Positions 25,288-33,880 of a stretch of DNA of 64,000 nt are shown here, one piece after another. Positions within the stretch are counted from its first letter, which is position 1; each line of letters opens with the position of its first letter. The translations under genes were made by a program, and so were the position numbers. The DNA lies in assembly GCF_015351595.1 (NCBI RefSeq), contig NZ_JADKPT010000001.1, forward strand, positions 806,001 to 870,000, given 5' to 3'. The DNA is from Flavobacterium sp. LC2016-12 (GTDB lineage Bacteria; Bacteroidota; Bacteroidia; Flavobacteriales; Flavobacteriaceae). Under the pieces are notes generated by a model, which was given only the letters and a program-made list of their open reading frames with translations, searched no databases and was not told the origin of the DNA.

Positions 25288-26895
25288 TTAGTTTCCTTTC
25301 AATAAATTGATACTTACCGTAGCGATATCCGCTTCCGGAAATCGTTTAAAAATTGCTTTATCTGGAAATAATCCTGCTTCTGCTGCAACCTTATTAAAGA
25401 CATCAATCTCAACAATGTATTGATCGGAAAAACCATGTGTAGCATCATAGGCCGTCGCAGGTGTTTTTCCTAAGTTACTGGCAGCCAATTTTGGATTTAT
25501 GGTATGCAACTCAATCAGAAGCAAACCAAATTTCCGCACATAAGGAGACCATTTTTGCAGATGTTCCAGGAGATTATCTTCTACCATATTATTACTGATT
25601 CTTTTTCCTCTGTAAGCAAACGCACCAGTTGAGGTACTGATTCTATTTTTGTTGATGTACTCAGGATCTGTCCAAATACGATTGTGATCCAGAAATGTCC
25701 TTACGTTTAGTAAATCTTTCAGGTCAATATTGTAATTTTCTCTTAAGTCATCTGAAAGTAGGTCAGGGCGACCAATATCTCCCCAAATTACTTTTGCCCA
25801 AATATCTGCTTTTATAAGATTAGCTCTGGTTACTTTAAGGGCAGCCTGATTAAAATCGGCTCCCACCAGAAACAATGGATATTCATCCAGCATTTTTCCT
25901 CTTAAAGTTTGCCTGTCGATTACTTCAAAAATGTGTTGCAGAAAAGCGCCATTGCCACAACCCATATCGAGAATTCCTTTGGGTTGTTCTTCAATAGGTA
26001 AATTAAAAAGTTTAATGATAATTTCATCTACCACTTTAAAGTAAGTGTCGTGAGCACCGCCGCTTCCCCAAACATTCATTTCACGATCTACATGAATTTC
26101 ATTTTCACCATCGGCTATCATTCTTAAAACAGCCGGGTCTCCAAAAATTAATTCTTCAATTTTGGCAAAAGTTGGTAAATAAGAAACGGTCACGCCATAA
26201 GCACTTGATCTCTTTGCAAAAAATAATCCCACTTCGGTAAATTGATAATTTCCATTTTTTTCCAGAAACCAGCCAAGATGCACCAAAAAGTCCAGGATTT
26301 TTTTAAAATTTTCAGGCGATTTATGAAACTCTTCGGGTTTGAAAGAAGTCTCCATGAAATATTTATGAAACATTCCGTTCATTGCCAAACGAACTATAGT
26401 GGGCGCAATCAGATAACCTTCAATATGTTTTAAAACCTGATCCTGAATGGTGTTAGTAAGAACATCATTAGTAGTTGTAATTCCATATCCTTTCTTATAT
26501 TTTTCAAAAATAATATTGAGTTTTTCAAACGGTACATCATCAAAAATACGGGTATGGAAATGGATCGAAAAGTGAAGTAAATCAACAACATCCTGATACA
26601 GATGGAACAATGAAAAAGCTATTTCTGTCTTTTCATTAACTGAGATCTTAATTTCCTGTGTTTCATTATTGACTTCATAATCTAAAAAGCCTTGTGAAGC
26701 TAAAATTCTCAAGCCAACATTCAAATAGCCTTCATTGGCTCTAAAAGCACTTAGAAGTTCTGTCAGCTGTACTTCCTTTTTGTTTAGGATAAACGCTAAA
26801 ACTTCCTTTTTTTTAAGAGCAATTGCAACTGGAGCAACAGCTAAGCCATCAAGATGTCTGAAAATAGAACCTCTGAGTAATGATTTATCGTTCAT
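25288..26895 (-). CDS. Class I SAM-dependent methyltransferase with duplicated winged-helix N-terminus
   Basis: A 535-residue cytoplasmic protein. The SAM-binding motif ILDMGCGNGAFL lies at about residues 303-314, followed by VGADFNQAAL as the acidic second motif, so the C-terminal part is a Rossmann methyltransferase. The first 230 residues resemble two tandem winged-helix/dimerisation domains of the O-methyltransferase kind: SIFRHLDGLAVAPVAIAL and QVLKHIEGYLIAPTIVRL open them and look like duplicates. The family resembles large methyltransferases seen with polyketide-type pathways, but no such genes adjoin and the substrate is unknown. The start is the ATG at 26895. It converges on mreB. 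Confidence 0.78.
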   Translation of the reverse strand: MNDKSLLRGSIFRHLDGLAVAPVAIALKKKEVLAFILNKKEVQLTELLSAFRANEGYLNVGLRILASQGFLDYEVNNETQEIKISVNEKTEIAFSLFHLYQDVVDLLHFSIHFHTRIFDDVPFEKLNIIFEKYKKGYGITTTNDVLTNTIQDQVLKHIEGYLIAPTIVRLAMNGMFHKYFMETSFKPEEFHKSPENFKKILDFLVHLGWFLEKNGNYQFTEVGLFFAKRSSAYGVTVSYLPTFAKIEELIFGDPAVLRMIADGENEIHVDREMNVWGSGGAHDTYFKVVDEIIIKLFNLPIEEQPKGILDMGCGNGAFLQHIFEVIDRQTLRGKMLDEYPLFLVGADFNQAALKVTRANLIKADIWAKVIWGDIGRPDLLSDDLRENYNIDLKDLLNVRTFLDHNRIWTDPEYINKNRISTSTGAFAYRGKRISNNMVEDNLLEHLQKWSPYVRKFGLLLIELHTINPKLAASNLGKTPATAYDATHGFSDQYIVEIDVFNKVAAEAGLFPDKAIFKRFPEADIATVSINLLKGN

Positions 26896-27201
26896 AGTGT
26901 AAAAATGAAGGTTTCTTACTATAAAGATAGTTTAAAATGAAATCTGATGTTAGACATTTTGAATATATAAACCATTTTTTAGAGGATTTGTAAGGAACGG
27001 GAAGTCTTTAACGGATACATCAGTTATCTCAGTTTCGGAGTTTTTAAAAAGGCTTATTCTTCCACTGCAGTCTTTAAAAATTAAGAAAATTCGTATTTAT
27101 TAAAAGGTTTTGCAAAAACTAGTAACTGTCTTGTTTAAAGTGATTTAAAATTCCACTAAAATTTTAGTTAACATTTTTTTTGCAAAAAAATCTCTTAAAA
27201 C

Positions 27202-27231
27202 TTGGGTTTTTAAATTTTTAATATACCTTTG
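27202..27231 (+). promoter_or_regulatory. Promoter of the SusCD operon
   Basis: TTG at 27202-27204 and TACCTTTG at 27224-27231 are 19 bases apart, an exact Bacteroidota-type promoter. Transcription should begin near 27238, giving a leader of about 380 bases before the susC start at 27616. Confidence 0.75.
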
Positions 27232-27250
27232 TTCTATCAAATTGGTAGAA
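27232..27250. promoter_or_regulatory. Operator-like 19-bp palindrome at the SusCD transcription start
   Basis: TTCTATCAAATTGGTAGAA is a near-perfect palindrome: only one base pair and the centre fail to match. It begins directly after the -7 element and covers the expected start site, where a bound protein would block initiation. The regulator is not encoded nearby. Confidence 0.6.
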
Positions 27251-27466
27251 TTTAAAAATCCCTATATACAAAGGGATGGAAGGCTATAAAAGGATTTGAT
27301 TTAAAAAAACACGAACCATTTTGATGATTAATTCTTCAAAGCTTGTTGCTTTTGAAATTCGTCAAATGTCTAATACATAAAATTTTTGATAAGAGAAAAC
27401 CTTGAAATTTTGGGTTAAAACTTTTATAAAAACCAATTTAAATAATAGTAATCTAAAAATATAAAA

Positions 27467-27493
27467 ATGAAAAAGCGAATGTGTTGCAAATAA
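27467..27493 (+). CDS. Eight-codon leader peptide with tandem cysteines
   Basis: ATG AAA AAG CGA ATG TGT TGC AAA TAA encodes MKKRMCCK in the long leader of the SusC/SusD operon, 122 bases before the susC start. It ends five bases before a 10-bp hairpin. The short length, basic start, tandem Cys codons and position are what a regulatory leader peptide should look like: ribosome movement over the Cys codons would report cysteinyl-tRNA supply or cysteine status. I infer this from layout alone; it could also be a chance ORF. Confidence 0.5.
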   Translation: MKKRMCCK

Positions 27494-27497
27494 AAAA

Positions 27498-27523
27498 ACC
27501 ATTTCTGTTGCAGCAGAAATGGT
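27498..27523 (+). promoter_or_regulatory. Strong leader hairpin downstream of the Cys-Cys peptide
   Basis: ACCATTTCTG (27498-27507) and CAGAAATGGT (27514-27523) form a perfect 10-bp stem with a 6-base loop. No T run follows, so it is not an ordinary terminator. It starts five bases after the stop codon of the leader peptide, within reach of a ribosome paused on the Cys codons. The arm AAATGGT could instead pair with ACCATTT at about 27315, so alternative folds are possible. Confidence 0.6.
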
Positions 27524-27615
27524 GAAGCTTAAAGAAATTGTTCATCTCTATAAGAAAAGCGAGAATGGAGTTAATCCGTTCAGGGCTTACTTATTTTTTA
27601 AACCAAAACAAAGTA

Positions 27616-30600
27616 ATGAAAAAAAAATTAAATAGATATATCTGGTTGTGTATTTTCTTGATTTCCATCGGAATTAAAGCACAAGAAACCAAACCTTTAA
27701 TTCAATCTAAACTCGAGGGAATAGTTGTAGATGCTATTACAAAAGAGCCTATTATCGGGGCCTCAATTAATATTAAAGGAACAACACACGGAGTTGTAAC
27801 TGATTTTGACGGGAAGTTTTTTTTCCAGACTGGACAAAAATTACCTTATACCTTAATAGTAAGTTTTTTAGGGTATAAAAAAGCAGAATTTGTAGCAAAT
27901 ACAAACGCTGTTGTTATTGAGCTTACTCAGGAACAAAATGCGTTATCAGAAGTAGTAGTTACCGCACTTGGTATTTCAAAAGAAAAGAAATCTTTAGGTT
28001 ACACTACCCAAGCTCTTAAAGGTAAGCAATTGTCTGATACTAAAGAAACTAACTTTCTGAATAGTCTTACCGGTAAATTGGCAGGAGTTCGTATTACCAA
28101 TTCACAAGGAGATATGGGATCTTCACGTATTATTATTCGTGGGGAGACTTCTATAGCGGGAAATAACCAGCCATTATTTGTCGTGGATGGAGTTTCGGTA
28201 GATAACTCGCAGTTGAACTTTGGTGGTGCAACTCGTGATTTCAAAAATGCAATTGCCGATTTGAATCCTAATGATATTGAAACATTAACCGTATTGAAAG
28301 GCCCTAATGCAGCTGCGCTTTACGGATCACGTGCTGCGCATGGAGTTGTCCTTATAACAACAAAATCTGGAAAAGGTCAAAAAGGATTGGGTATAAACTT
28401 CAGTACTGGTATAACGGTTTCTCAGGTTAGCACTTTGCCTTCTTTTCAGAATTCATTTGGACAAGGATCAAATGGGAAATTTAGTTACGTAGATGGTAAA
28501 GGAGGAGGAGTTAATGATGGGGTTGATGAAAGTTGGGGACCTAAAATGGATGGACGCCTTATTCCACAGTTTTATTCAAACGGTGAGGCAGTACCTTTTG
28601 TAGCTCATCCCGATAATGTTAGAGATTTCTTTAATACTGGTCTTACATATGATAACAGTATTTCTGTGGCAAAATCAGATGAAAAATCAGATTTTCGTTT
28701 GGGAGTAAACAATCAAAAACAATTAGGAACGGTGCCTAACAGTGAGGTTAACAAAACAAACTTTACCGTTAACACGAATTACCAAATATCCAAAAGTGTA
28801 AAAGTAGGTGTAAATGCTAACTATATTGTTACTAATGCGCCAGCTTTACCAGGTGGTCCTTCGGGTAACCGTGCTGCCGGTGTAATGCTTCAGTTTCTTT
28901 GGTTTGGACGCCAGGTAGACATCAATGAACTTGATAAGGATTGGACCAGAAACTGGAATAACAGCTATTATAGTAATCCGTATTGGAATGCAAATTATAA
29001 TACTACAAGTCAACAGCGTAACCGATTAATTGGTGATATTCACTTGGATGCAAAGATTTTTGAAGGACTTAATTTTAAATTCCGTACTGGAGTTGATTAT
29101 TATAATGATCGCAGAAAGTATGAGATTAAGTACGGTACAAATGGAACTCCTTTCGGATCATATGCTGAAGATGCATACACTGTAAACGAACAAAATACAG
29201 AAGGTATTTTTACTTATACTAAAAAACTAAACGATGATTTTAGTTTAGATGCCCTTGCCGGATTCAACGTTCGTAACCATAGCGATGCAAATAATTATCA
29301 AAAAGCGCCACGTTTGGCAGTACCTGATTTATATACATTAACTAATTCAAGAGATCCTTTAACTTCATCAAACTCTTTGTCGAGATTAAGAGTATACAGT
29401 GCTTATGCTTCGGCACAACTGGGTTATAAAAATTATGCATTTTTGAACGCAACAGCTCGTAATGACTGGTCGTCAACATTGCCAAGCAATAACCGTTCTT
29501 ATTTTTACCCTTCTGTTAGTGGTAGTTTGGTATTGTCTGATGCTTTGAAACTGAAAAGCAATACACTTGATTTGTTAAAGATACGCGGTGGCTGGTCTGA
29601 AGTTGGTAATGATGCAGATCCGTATCAATTGTCTACGGTTTACAATTTTCAAACTGCATTTGACGGAAATCCGATTCAAACTTCTTCTCAGAAGAAACTT
29701 AATGAAAACTTAAAACCGGAAACAACACGCTCAACCGAAGTTGGTTTAGAAGCTTCTTTCTGGAAAAACAGACTTCATTTTGATTTTGCTTATTACAATA
29801 CCAATAGTTTTGATCAGATTTTGGAGATAAAGACTACGGCTTCAAGTGGTTATAATTCACAATTAATCAATGCAGGTAAGATAAATAATCGTGGTATCGA
29901 AATTCAGTTGGACGGAAATCCTGTTCAAAATGAAAATTTCAAATGGAATGTTGCTGTAAATTATTCAAAGAACATAAGTGAAGTGGAGATTTTGGATTAT
30001 GATAAACAGATTCAAAATTACACGATTGGCTCTTCAGGAGGTGTTGATGTTTTGGCATCTGTGGGACAGGCTTACGGGGCACTTTATGGAACAGCTTATC
30101 AACGTGATGCCAATGGAAATATAGTAGTAGGAGCGAACGGATTACCAAAAGCTGATCCCCAAAAGAAAGTACTGGGACATTACACACCAGATTATTTAGC
30201 AGGTGTAACCAATACATTAACTTATAAAAACCTTGAATTCTCATTTCTTGTTGATGCTAGTGTAGGAGGAGAGCTTTTCTCAGGAACAAACAGAACAGGA
30301 ATTTATACTGGAGTACTGGCTGAAACTCTTCCGGGACGTGACGCCGCTAATGGTGGATTAAATTACTATTTGGCAGGTACTACAAAAACTTTATTACCAG
30401 CAGGTACAACAGCGCCAGGTGGAGCAGCGGTATATGATGATGGAATGATCTTTAACGGAGTATACGCCGACGGAACTCCTAACTCTTCCGTTCTAAGTGC
30501 ACAGGAATATTACAAAGCGTCATACAATATTAGTGAAGCCTATATTTATAGTTCGACTTTCGTGAAATTAAGAGAAGTAAAATTGGCTTATAACTTCAAT

Positions 30601-30795
30601 AAGGCATTTGCTAAGAAGCTGGGATTAGATGGAGCAAGCATTACTGCAGTAGGTCGTAACCTGTTTTTTATCTATAAAGATGCACCAAATATTGATCCTG
30701 AAACAGCTTTCAATACTGGAAATGCACAAGGATTGGAGAGTTTATCTCTACCAACTACCAGAAATTTCAGCCTTAATGTCAATCTAAGATTTTAA
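27616..30795 (+). CDS. SusC/RagA family TonB-dependent outer-membrane receptor
   Basis: A 1059-residue outer-membrane importer. Order: signal peptide (1-23, ending IKAQ); carboxypeptidase-regulatory-like domain (about 30-110, EGIVVDAITKEPIIGASINI and GVVTDFDGKFFF); plug domain with the SusC signature LYGSRAAHGVVLITTKSG (about 235-255); then a 22-stranded barrel ending in LNVNLRF with the terminal Phe. With its SusD-like partner it should bind and import a specific oligomer using TonB energy. The ATG at 27616 begins the signal peptide; the TTG at 27538 would place 26 extra residues before it. No sigma/anti-sigma pair or polysaccharide-degrading enzyme adjoins, so this is not an ordinary glycan locus. 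The leader suggests a sulfur-containing ligand (inference). Confidence 0.95.
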   Translation: MKKKLNRYIWLCIFLISIGIKAQETKPLIQSKLEGIVVDAITKEPIIGASINIKGTTHGVVTDFDGKFFFQTGQKLPYTLIVSFLGYKKAEFVANTNAVVIELTQEQNALSEVVVTALGISKEKKSLGYTTQALKGKQLSDTKETNFLNSLTGKLAGVRITNSQGDMGSSRIIIRGETSIAGNNQPLFVVDGVSVDNSQLNFGGATRDFKNAIADLNPNDIETLTVLKGPNAAALYGSRAAHGVVLITTKSGKGQKGLGINFSTGITVSQVSTLPSFQNSFGQGSNGKFSYVDGKGGGVNDGVDESWGPKMDGRLIPQFYSNGEAVPFVAHPDNVRDFFNTGLTYDNSISVAKSDEKSDFRLGVNNQKQLGTVPNSEVNKTNFTVNTNYQISKSVKVGVNANYIVTNAPALPGGPSGNRAAGVMLQFLWFGRQVDINELDKDWTRNWNNSYYSNPYWNANYNTTSQQRNRLIGDIHLDAKIFEGLNFKFRTGVDYYNDRRKYEIKYGTNGTPFGSYAEDAYTVNEQNTEGIFTYTKKLNDDFSLDALAGFNVRNHSDANNYQKAPRLAVPDLYTLTNSRDPLTSSNSLSRLRVYSAYASAQLGYKNYAFLNATARNDWSSTLPSNNRSYFYPSVSGSLVLSDALKLKSNTLDLLKIRGGWSEVGNDADPYQLSTVYNFQTAFDGNPIQTSSQKKLNENLKPETTRSTEVGLEASFWKNRLHFDFAYYNTNSFDQILEIKTTASSGYNSQLINAGKINNRGIEIQLDGNPVQNENFKWNVAVNYSKNISEVEILDYDKQIQNYTIGSSGGVDVLASVGQAYGALYGTAYQRDANGNIVVGANGLPKADPQKKVLGHYTPDYLAGVTNTLTYKNLEFSFLVDASVGGELFSGTNRTGIYTGVLAETLPGRDAANGGLNYYLAGTTKTLLPAGTTAPGGAAVYDDGMIFNGVYADGTPNSSVLSAQEYYKASYNISEAYIYSSTFVKLREVKLAYNFNKAFAKKLGLDGASITAVGRNLFFIYKDAPNIDPETAFNTGNAQGLESLSLPTTRNFSLNVNLRF

Positions 30796-30807
30796 AAATA
30801 CAGAATC

Positions 30808-32232
30808 ATGTTAAAAAAAATATTATATACAACGCTATTTGCATTTACACTGACTTCATGCAGTGATACTTTGGACGATATTAATAAAAATCCAAATGCA
30901 ACTGAAACACCATTGGCACCTTACCTTTTAACAGGAACCCTAAAACAAGGGGCTGATTTATATTGGGGCTCGACAAATAACTTTGATTCGTCACTGTTAT
31001 TTGTGCAACATTGGGCTAAAATCCAATATACGGAACCGGACAGATATGATGTGTCTAATACTTCTTTCACTACTTTGTGGAATACTGGATATGCAACTTT
31101 GATTACGGATTTGAATACAATTATCAATTTTTCACAAGAACAGGCAAACTCAAATTATAAAGGGATTGCATTAACATTACGTTCATGGACATTTTTATTG
31201 TTGACAGATGCTTATGGAAGCATTCCTTATAAAGAAGCAGGTCTAAAAGTAACTCCGGCGTATAATACTCAAAAGGAAGTATATACAGGATTACTAGAAG
31301 ATTTGAAACAAGCACAATCTTTATTAAATACAGCAAATGGAACCGTAACAGGTGACTTATCCTATAAAGGTGATATTTTAAAATGGAAAAAACTGGTGAA
31401 TTCACTTCGTTTGCGTATTGCATTGAGAATATCTGACAGAGAACCAGCTTTGGCTAAACAAGCTGCGATTGAAGCTACAAGCGATGCTGCAGGAGTACTT
31501 GGCAGCAATAGTGATACTTTTAAGTTTACTTACACTAGTTCGCCTCAGCAAAATCCTGCTTCTGCATGGTTCGAAACTCGTGATGATTATCGTATTTCAA
31601 AAACAATGGTTGATAAGTTAAATGAATTATCCGATCCACGTTTGCCTGTCTATGCGCAATTGCCATCAGATGTAAGTGTAGGTAAGTACGTTGGGGGTGC
31701 AAATGGATTATCAAACAGTGATGCTAATAGTCAGGGTTTTGCTAAAACTTCAAAACCGGGAACTTATTTCCTAACTTCAGCATCGCCGGCAGTACTTGTT
31801 TCTTATTCTGAAGTACTGTTTAATCTTTCTGAAGCGGTAGCTCGTGGTTATATTTCTGGAGATGCAGAACAGCTTTATAAAAATGCAATTACGGCATCGT
31901 TCAATCAATTTGGGATTACCGATGCAACCGTTATAGCTAATTATCTTAATCAAACCACCGTAAAATACGATGCAACAAATTATGCTAAATCTATCGGTAC
32001 ACAAAAATGGATTGCATTCTATGGACAAGGTCTTGATGCTTTTACGGAGTGGAGAAGATTGGACTATCCAGTATTGACAGCTGGTCCGGCAACGGTTTTA
32101 GACGGAAAAATACCTTCACGTTTCTTTTATCCGGGCACAGAGCAATCTTTAAATGGGACTAGCTATCAGGCAGCAATCGCGGTTCAGGGTAAAGACTTGC
32201 TAACTACAAAACTATGGTTTGATGTCAAATAG
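30808..32232 (+). CDS. SusD/RagB-like substrate-binding lipoprotein
   Basis: A 474-residue surface lipoprotein starting 12 bases after susC. The signal peptide ends in the lipobox LTSC (Cys18). The mature N-terminus, SDTLDDINKNPNATETPLAP, and helical TPR-like parts such as LRSWTFLLLTDAYGSIPYKEA are typical of the SusD-like group that pairs with SusC receptors. It forms the lid over the SusC barrel and binds the ligand. Length is on the short side for SusD proteins but usual for this subgroup. A strong terminator follows, so the operon consists of just these two genes. Confidence 0.93.
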   Translation: MLKKILYTTLFAFTLTSCSDTLDDINKNPNATETPLAPYLLTGTLKQGADLYWGSTNNFDSSLLFVQHWAKIQYTEPDRYDVSNTSFTTLWNTGYATLITDLNTIINFSQEQANSNYKGIALTLRSWTFLLLTDAYGSIPYKEAGLKVTPAYNTQKEVYTGLLEDLKQAQSLLNTANGTVTGDLSYKGDILKWKKLVNSLRLRIALRISDREPALAKQAAIEATSDAAGVLGSNSDTFKFTYTSSPQQNPASAWFETRDDYRISKTMVDKLNELSDPRLPVYAQLPSDVSVGKYVGGANGLSNSDANSQGFAKTSKPGTYFLTSASPAVLVSYSEVLFNLSEAVARGYISGDAEQLYKNAITASFNQFGITDATVIANYLNQTTVKYDATNYAKSIGTQKWIAFYGQGLDAFTEWRRLDYPVLTAGPATVLDGKIPSRFFYPGTEQSLNGTSYQAAIAVQGKDLLTTKLWFDVK

Positions 32233-32277
32233 TATTGAAGATCTAAAGGGATACATCAAATAAAATAGTATAATAAA

Positions 32278-32312
32278 AAAGCTCCGCAAAGATATATTTT
32301 GCGGAGCTTTTT
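32278..32312 (+). terminator. Intrinsic terminator of the SusCD operon
   Basis: GCTCCGCAAA (32281-32290) pairs with TTTGCGGAGC (32298-32307), flanked by A and T runs. It can act in both directions, since the next gene is convergent. Confidence 0.88.
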
Positions 32313-32348
32313 GCTTTAATATAAAAACGTTTTTAGAGTTGTTTATAA

Positions 32349-32720
32349 TTATTTTATGCCTGCAAACTGCTTAGGATCATAAAAGAATTTTTCTGATTGT
32401 ATGAGTTCGCCCTCCCAGCTTTGACGGGTAATTTCTTCAATTTCAGAAATACTTCCATTTTTCCATTCAAATCGGAAATACCATTGAATAACAACCTGAT
32501 CACCATTTACAAAATAGGGACGAATGCATTTGGATACTAATGATTTGACTTTTTGAAGCGTATTTTTTTCATTAGCAACAAGTAAACCCCTGCCTACACG
32601 AGGTTCGGCCTGGTTTTCCTGCATTGAAGCATCGGATGTGTAGAATTTTTCAATTGCCTTATCATGTTCATTAGATTCGACCATTGCAATAAATTCTTCT
32701 ATTGTTTCTAGTTTAGGCAT
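32349..32720 (-). CDS. NTF2/SnoaL-like small protein
   Basis: A 123-residue protein of the NTF2-like fold: an N-terminal helix with LETIEEFIAMVESNEHDKAIEKFYTSDASM, then strands GDQVVIQWYFRFEW and ISEIEEITRQSWEGELIQSEKFFYD. Members bind or isomerise small hydrophobic molecules, but many have no known substrate. I chose the ATG at 32720, which overlaps the stop of the thioesterase gene in ATGCCTAA, a sign of translational coupling; the in-frame codon at 32747 would add nine residues inside the upstream gene. Likely cotranscribed with the thioesterase and under the TetR-type operator at 33223. Confidence 0.72.
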   Translation of the reverse strand: MPKLETIEEFIAMVESNEHDKAIEKFYTSDASMQENQAEPRVGRGLLVANEKNTLQKVKSLVSKCIRPYFVNGDQVVIQWYFRFEWKNGSISEIEEITRQSWEGELIQSEKFFYDPKQFAGIK

Positions 32721-33204
32721 ACGTTCTGTTTTTTGCTTTTTGAACAATTTCTAAATATCTATTTTCAAAAATAGCCTGATCGACAGGTAAAACAACAGAT
32801 TCAAATAATTTAATCAATTCCTCAGAATGGTTTGCTACTTTTTTTGCCTGAATGTTGTAGTGAATAAACTTTATCCATAGTATGGCTTTTAATTCTGTTT
32901 CATCTTCATTCCACATTTTCATTTCAACGAGTAGGAGATTGTCTGTATATTGAATTAACTGCGATTCAATCAGTATCGTTTCCATTGTGAATGCCGGTTT
33001 CAAATAGCTTATCTGATTCGAGGCAACTACCCAGCTCAGACCTGTAGTCTTCATGTATTTAAAAATGTCAAGATCATAATTTTCAGCAATTTGATCTTCA
33101 CGGACATTAATGAAATATTCTAAATACTTGGAGTTGTTCAAATGATTAAAAGGATCACAGTCCTGAAATCTAACTTTTCTTTTTGTCTTTAATATTTTTT
33201 CCAT
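32713..33204 (-). CDS. Acyl-CoA thioesterase, hot-dog fold
   Basis: A 163-residue protein of the 4HBT/YbgC hot-dog family. The motif VRFQDCDPFNHLNNSKYLEYF near residues 11-31 includes the catalytic Asp and the Asn/His pair of acyl-CoA thioesterases, and SYLKPAFTMETILIESQLIQY forms the central strands. It hydrolyses acyl-CoA or acyl-ACP thioesters in the cytoplasm; the chain length is not known. A 20-bp perfect palindrome lies 18 bases upstream of the start codon and matches one in front of the TetR gene, so this gene is probably repressed by that regulator. Confidence 0.85.
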   Translation of the reverse strand: MEKILKTKRKVRFQDCDPFNHLNNSKYLEYFINVREDQIAENYDLDIFKYMKTTGLSWVVASNQISYLKPAFTMETILIESQLIQYTDNLLLVEMKMWNEDETELKAILWIKFIHYNIQAKKVANHSEELIKLFESVVLPVDQAIFENRYLEIVQKAKNRTYA

Positions 33205-33222
33205 CTTCTAAATATATTACAT

Positions 33223-33242
33223 CAAATACCGATCGGTATTTG
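33223..33242. promoter_or_regulatory. TetR-type operator, site 1 (perfect 20-bp palindrome)
   Basis: CAAATACCGATCGGTATTTG is perfectly palindromic. It lies between the TetR gene stop and the thioesterase start, where it would cover the thioesterase promoter. The core ACCGATCGGT resembles sites of other TetR/AcrR fatty-acid or drug-response repressors. Confidence 0.8.
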
Positions 33243-33257
33243 ACGGGTTAAAAATTT

Positions 33258-33839
33258 TTATTTCCTGATGCTGCTAATTATAGTAATATCTATAAAATCC
33301 ATTGCATCATTTATGTAGGTTGCGTCATTGTGTGTAAAGGCCAAAAGCGAACTTCCTTCAATTAGGGATAAAATTATTTTGGCATATTTTGTTGCGTCAG
33401 TATTTGGCTGAATTTCATTGTTAAGGATGCCATCACTTATAATATTAGTTAAACCAATAGTAAATTTTTGGGATAGATTTTGTGCCGATTTAAATAGTAG
33501 CGGATTGATGAATTTTGTATCAACTCCTGCTCGTAACATTGGACAACCGCCCATGTCTTTAACCAGATCATAATAGCTGCGCTGATACTCTGTTATAGCA
33601 TGCAATTTATTTATACTGCCTTGTTTAGCGGCAACAAGCTTGAATAAAGGTGTTATGGCTAAGTTTATATTTAATTGAAAGGCTTTTAATGCTAAATCTT
33701 CTTTGTTCGAAAAATTGCAGTAAATCGCACCTTTAGTAAGTCCGGTAGCCTTTGTTATATCGGTTAAGCTGGTGCCTACGTATCCTTGTTTATTAAAAAT
33801 TGGAGCTACTTTATTTAATATGATGTCTGAAGTATTCAT
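33258..33839 (-). CDS. TetR/AcrR family transcriptional regulator
   Basis: A 193-residue repressor. Residues about 5-54 form the DNA-binding domain: KVAPIFNKQGYVGTSLTDIT, then the recognition part TGLTKGAIYCNFSNKEDLAL, typical of the TetR helix-turn-helix. The rest is the helical ligand-binding and dimerisation domain, with FINPLLFKSAQNLSQKF. It reads towards the thioesterase and NTF2-like genes on the same strand. One operator-like palindrome lies just upstream of this gene and a perfect one before the thioesterase, so it probably represses itself and those two genes. The inducer is unknown; an acyl-CoA or lipophilic toxin would fit the neighbour. Confidence 0.92.
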   Translation of the reverse strand: MNTSDIILNKVAPIFNKQGYVGTSLTDITKATGLTKGAIYCNFSNKEDLALKAFQLNINLAITPLFKLVAAKQGSINKLHAITEYQRSYYDLVKDMGGCPMLRAGVDTKFINPLLFKSAQNLSQKFTIGLTNIISDGILNNEIQPNTDATKYAKIILSLIEGSSLLAFTHNDATYINDAMDFIDITIISSIRK

Positions 33840-33869
33840 GATTTCTAATTTACGGGCTAAGATTTATGA

Positions 33870-33877
33870 CAAATATA
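33870..33877 (-). promoter_or_regulatory. -7 element of the TetR gene (TATATTTG on the minus strand)
   Basis: Read on the minus strand this is TATATTTG, a good -7 match, 31 bases upstream of the start codon. No clear -33 TTG is present. The operator at 33881-33900 lies directly behind it, between -7 and -33. Confidence 0.5.
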
Positions 33878-33880
33878 GCG

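Larger units (their letters stand above)
26896..27615. other. Long intergenic region holding the SusCD leader
   Basis: About 720 AT-rich bases between the divergent methyltransferase and susC genes. The left half (26896-27200) shows nothing I can name. The right half holds a promoter, an operator-like palindrome, a short Cys-Cys ORF and a strong hairpin, each listed separately. Smaller paired segments such as TTCAAAGC (27335-27342) with GCTTTTGAA (27348-27356, one bulge) suggest that the leader RNA is structured. Confidence 0.6.

Noticed and set aside
27232..27460. A known riboswitch class (SAM, cobalamin, TPP) in the SusCD leader
   Set aside because: I looked for the conserved cores of these classes and did not find them; only simple hairpins are seen.
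27498..27523. Reading the SusCD leader hairpin as an ordinary intrinsic terminator
   Set aside because: No T run follows the stem.
27538..27615. N-terminal extension of SusC from a TTG codon
   Set aside because: It would place 26 polar residues before the signal peptide; the region is better explained as leader RNA, and the ATG at 27616 begins the signal peptide.
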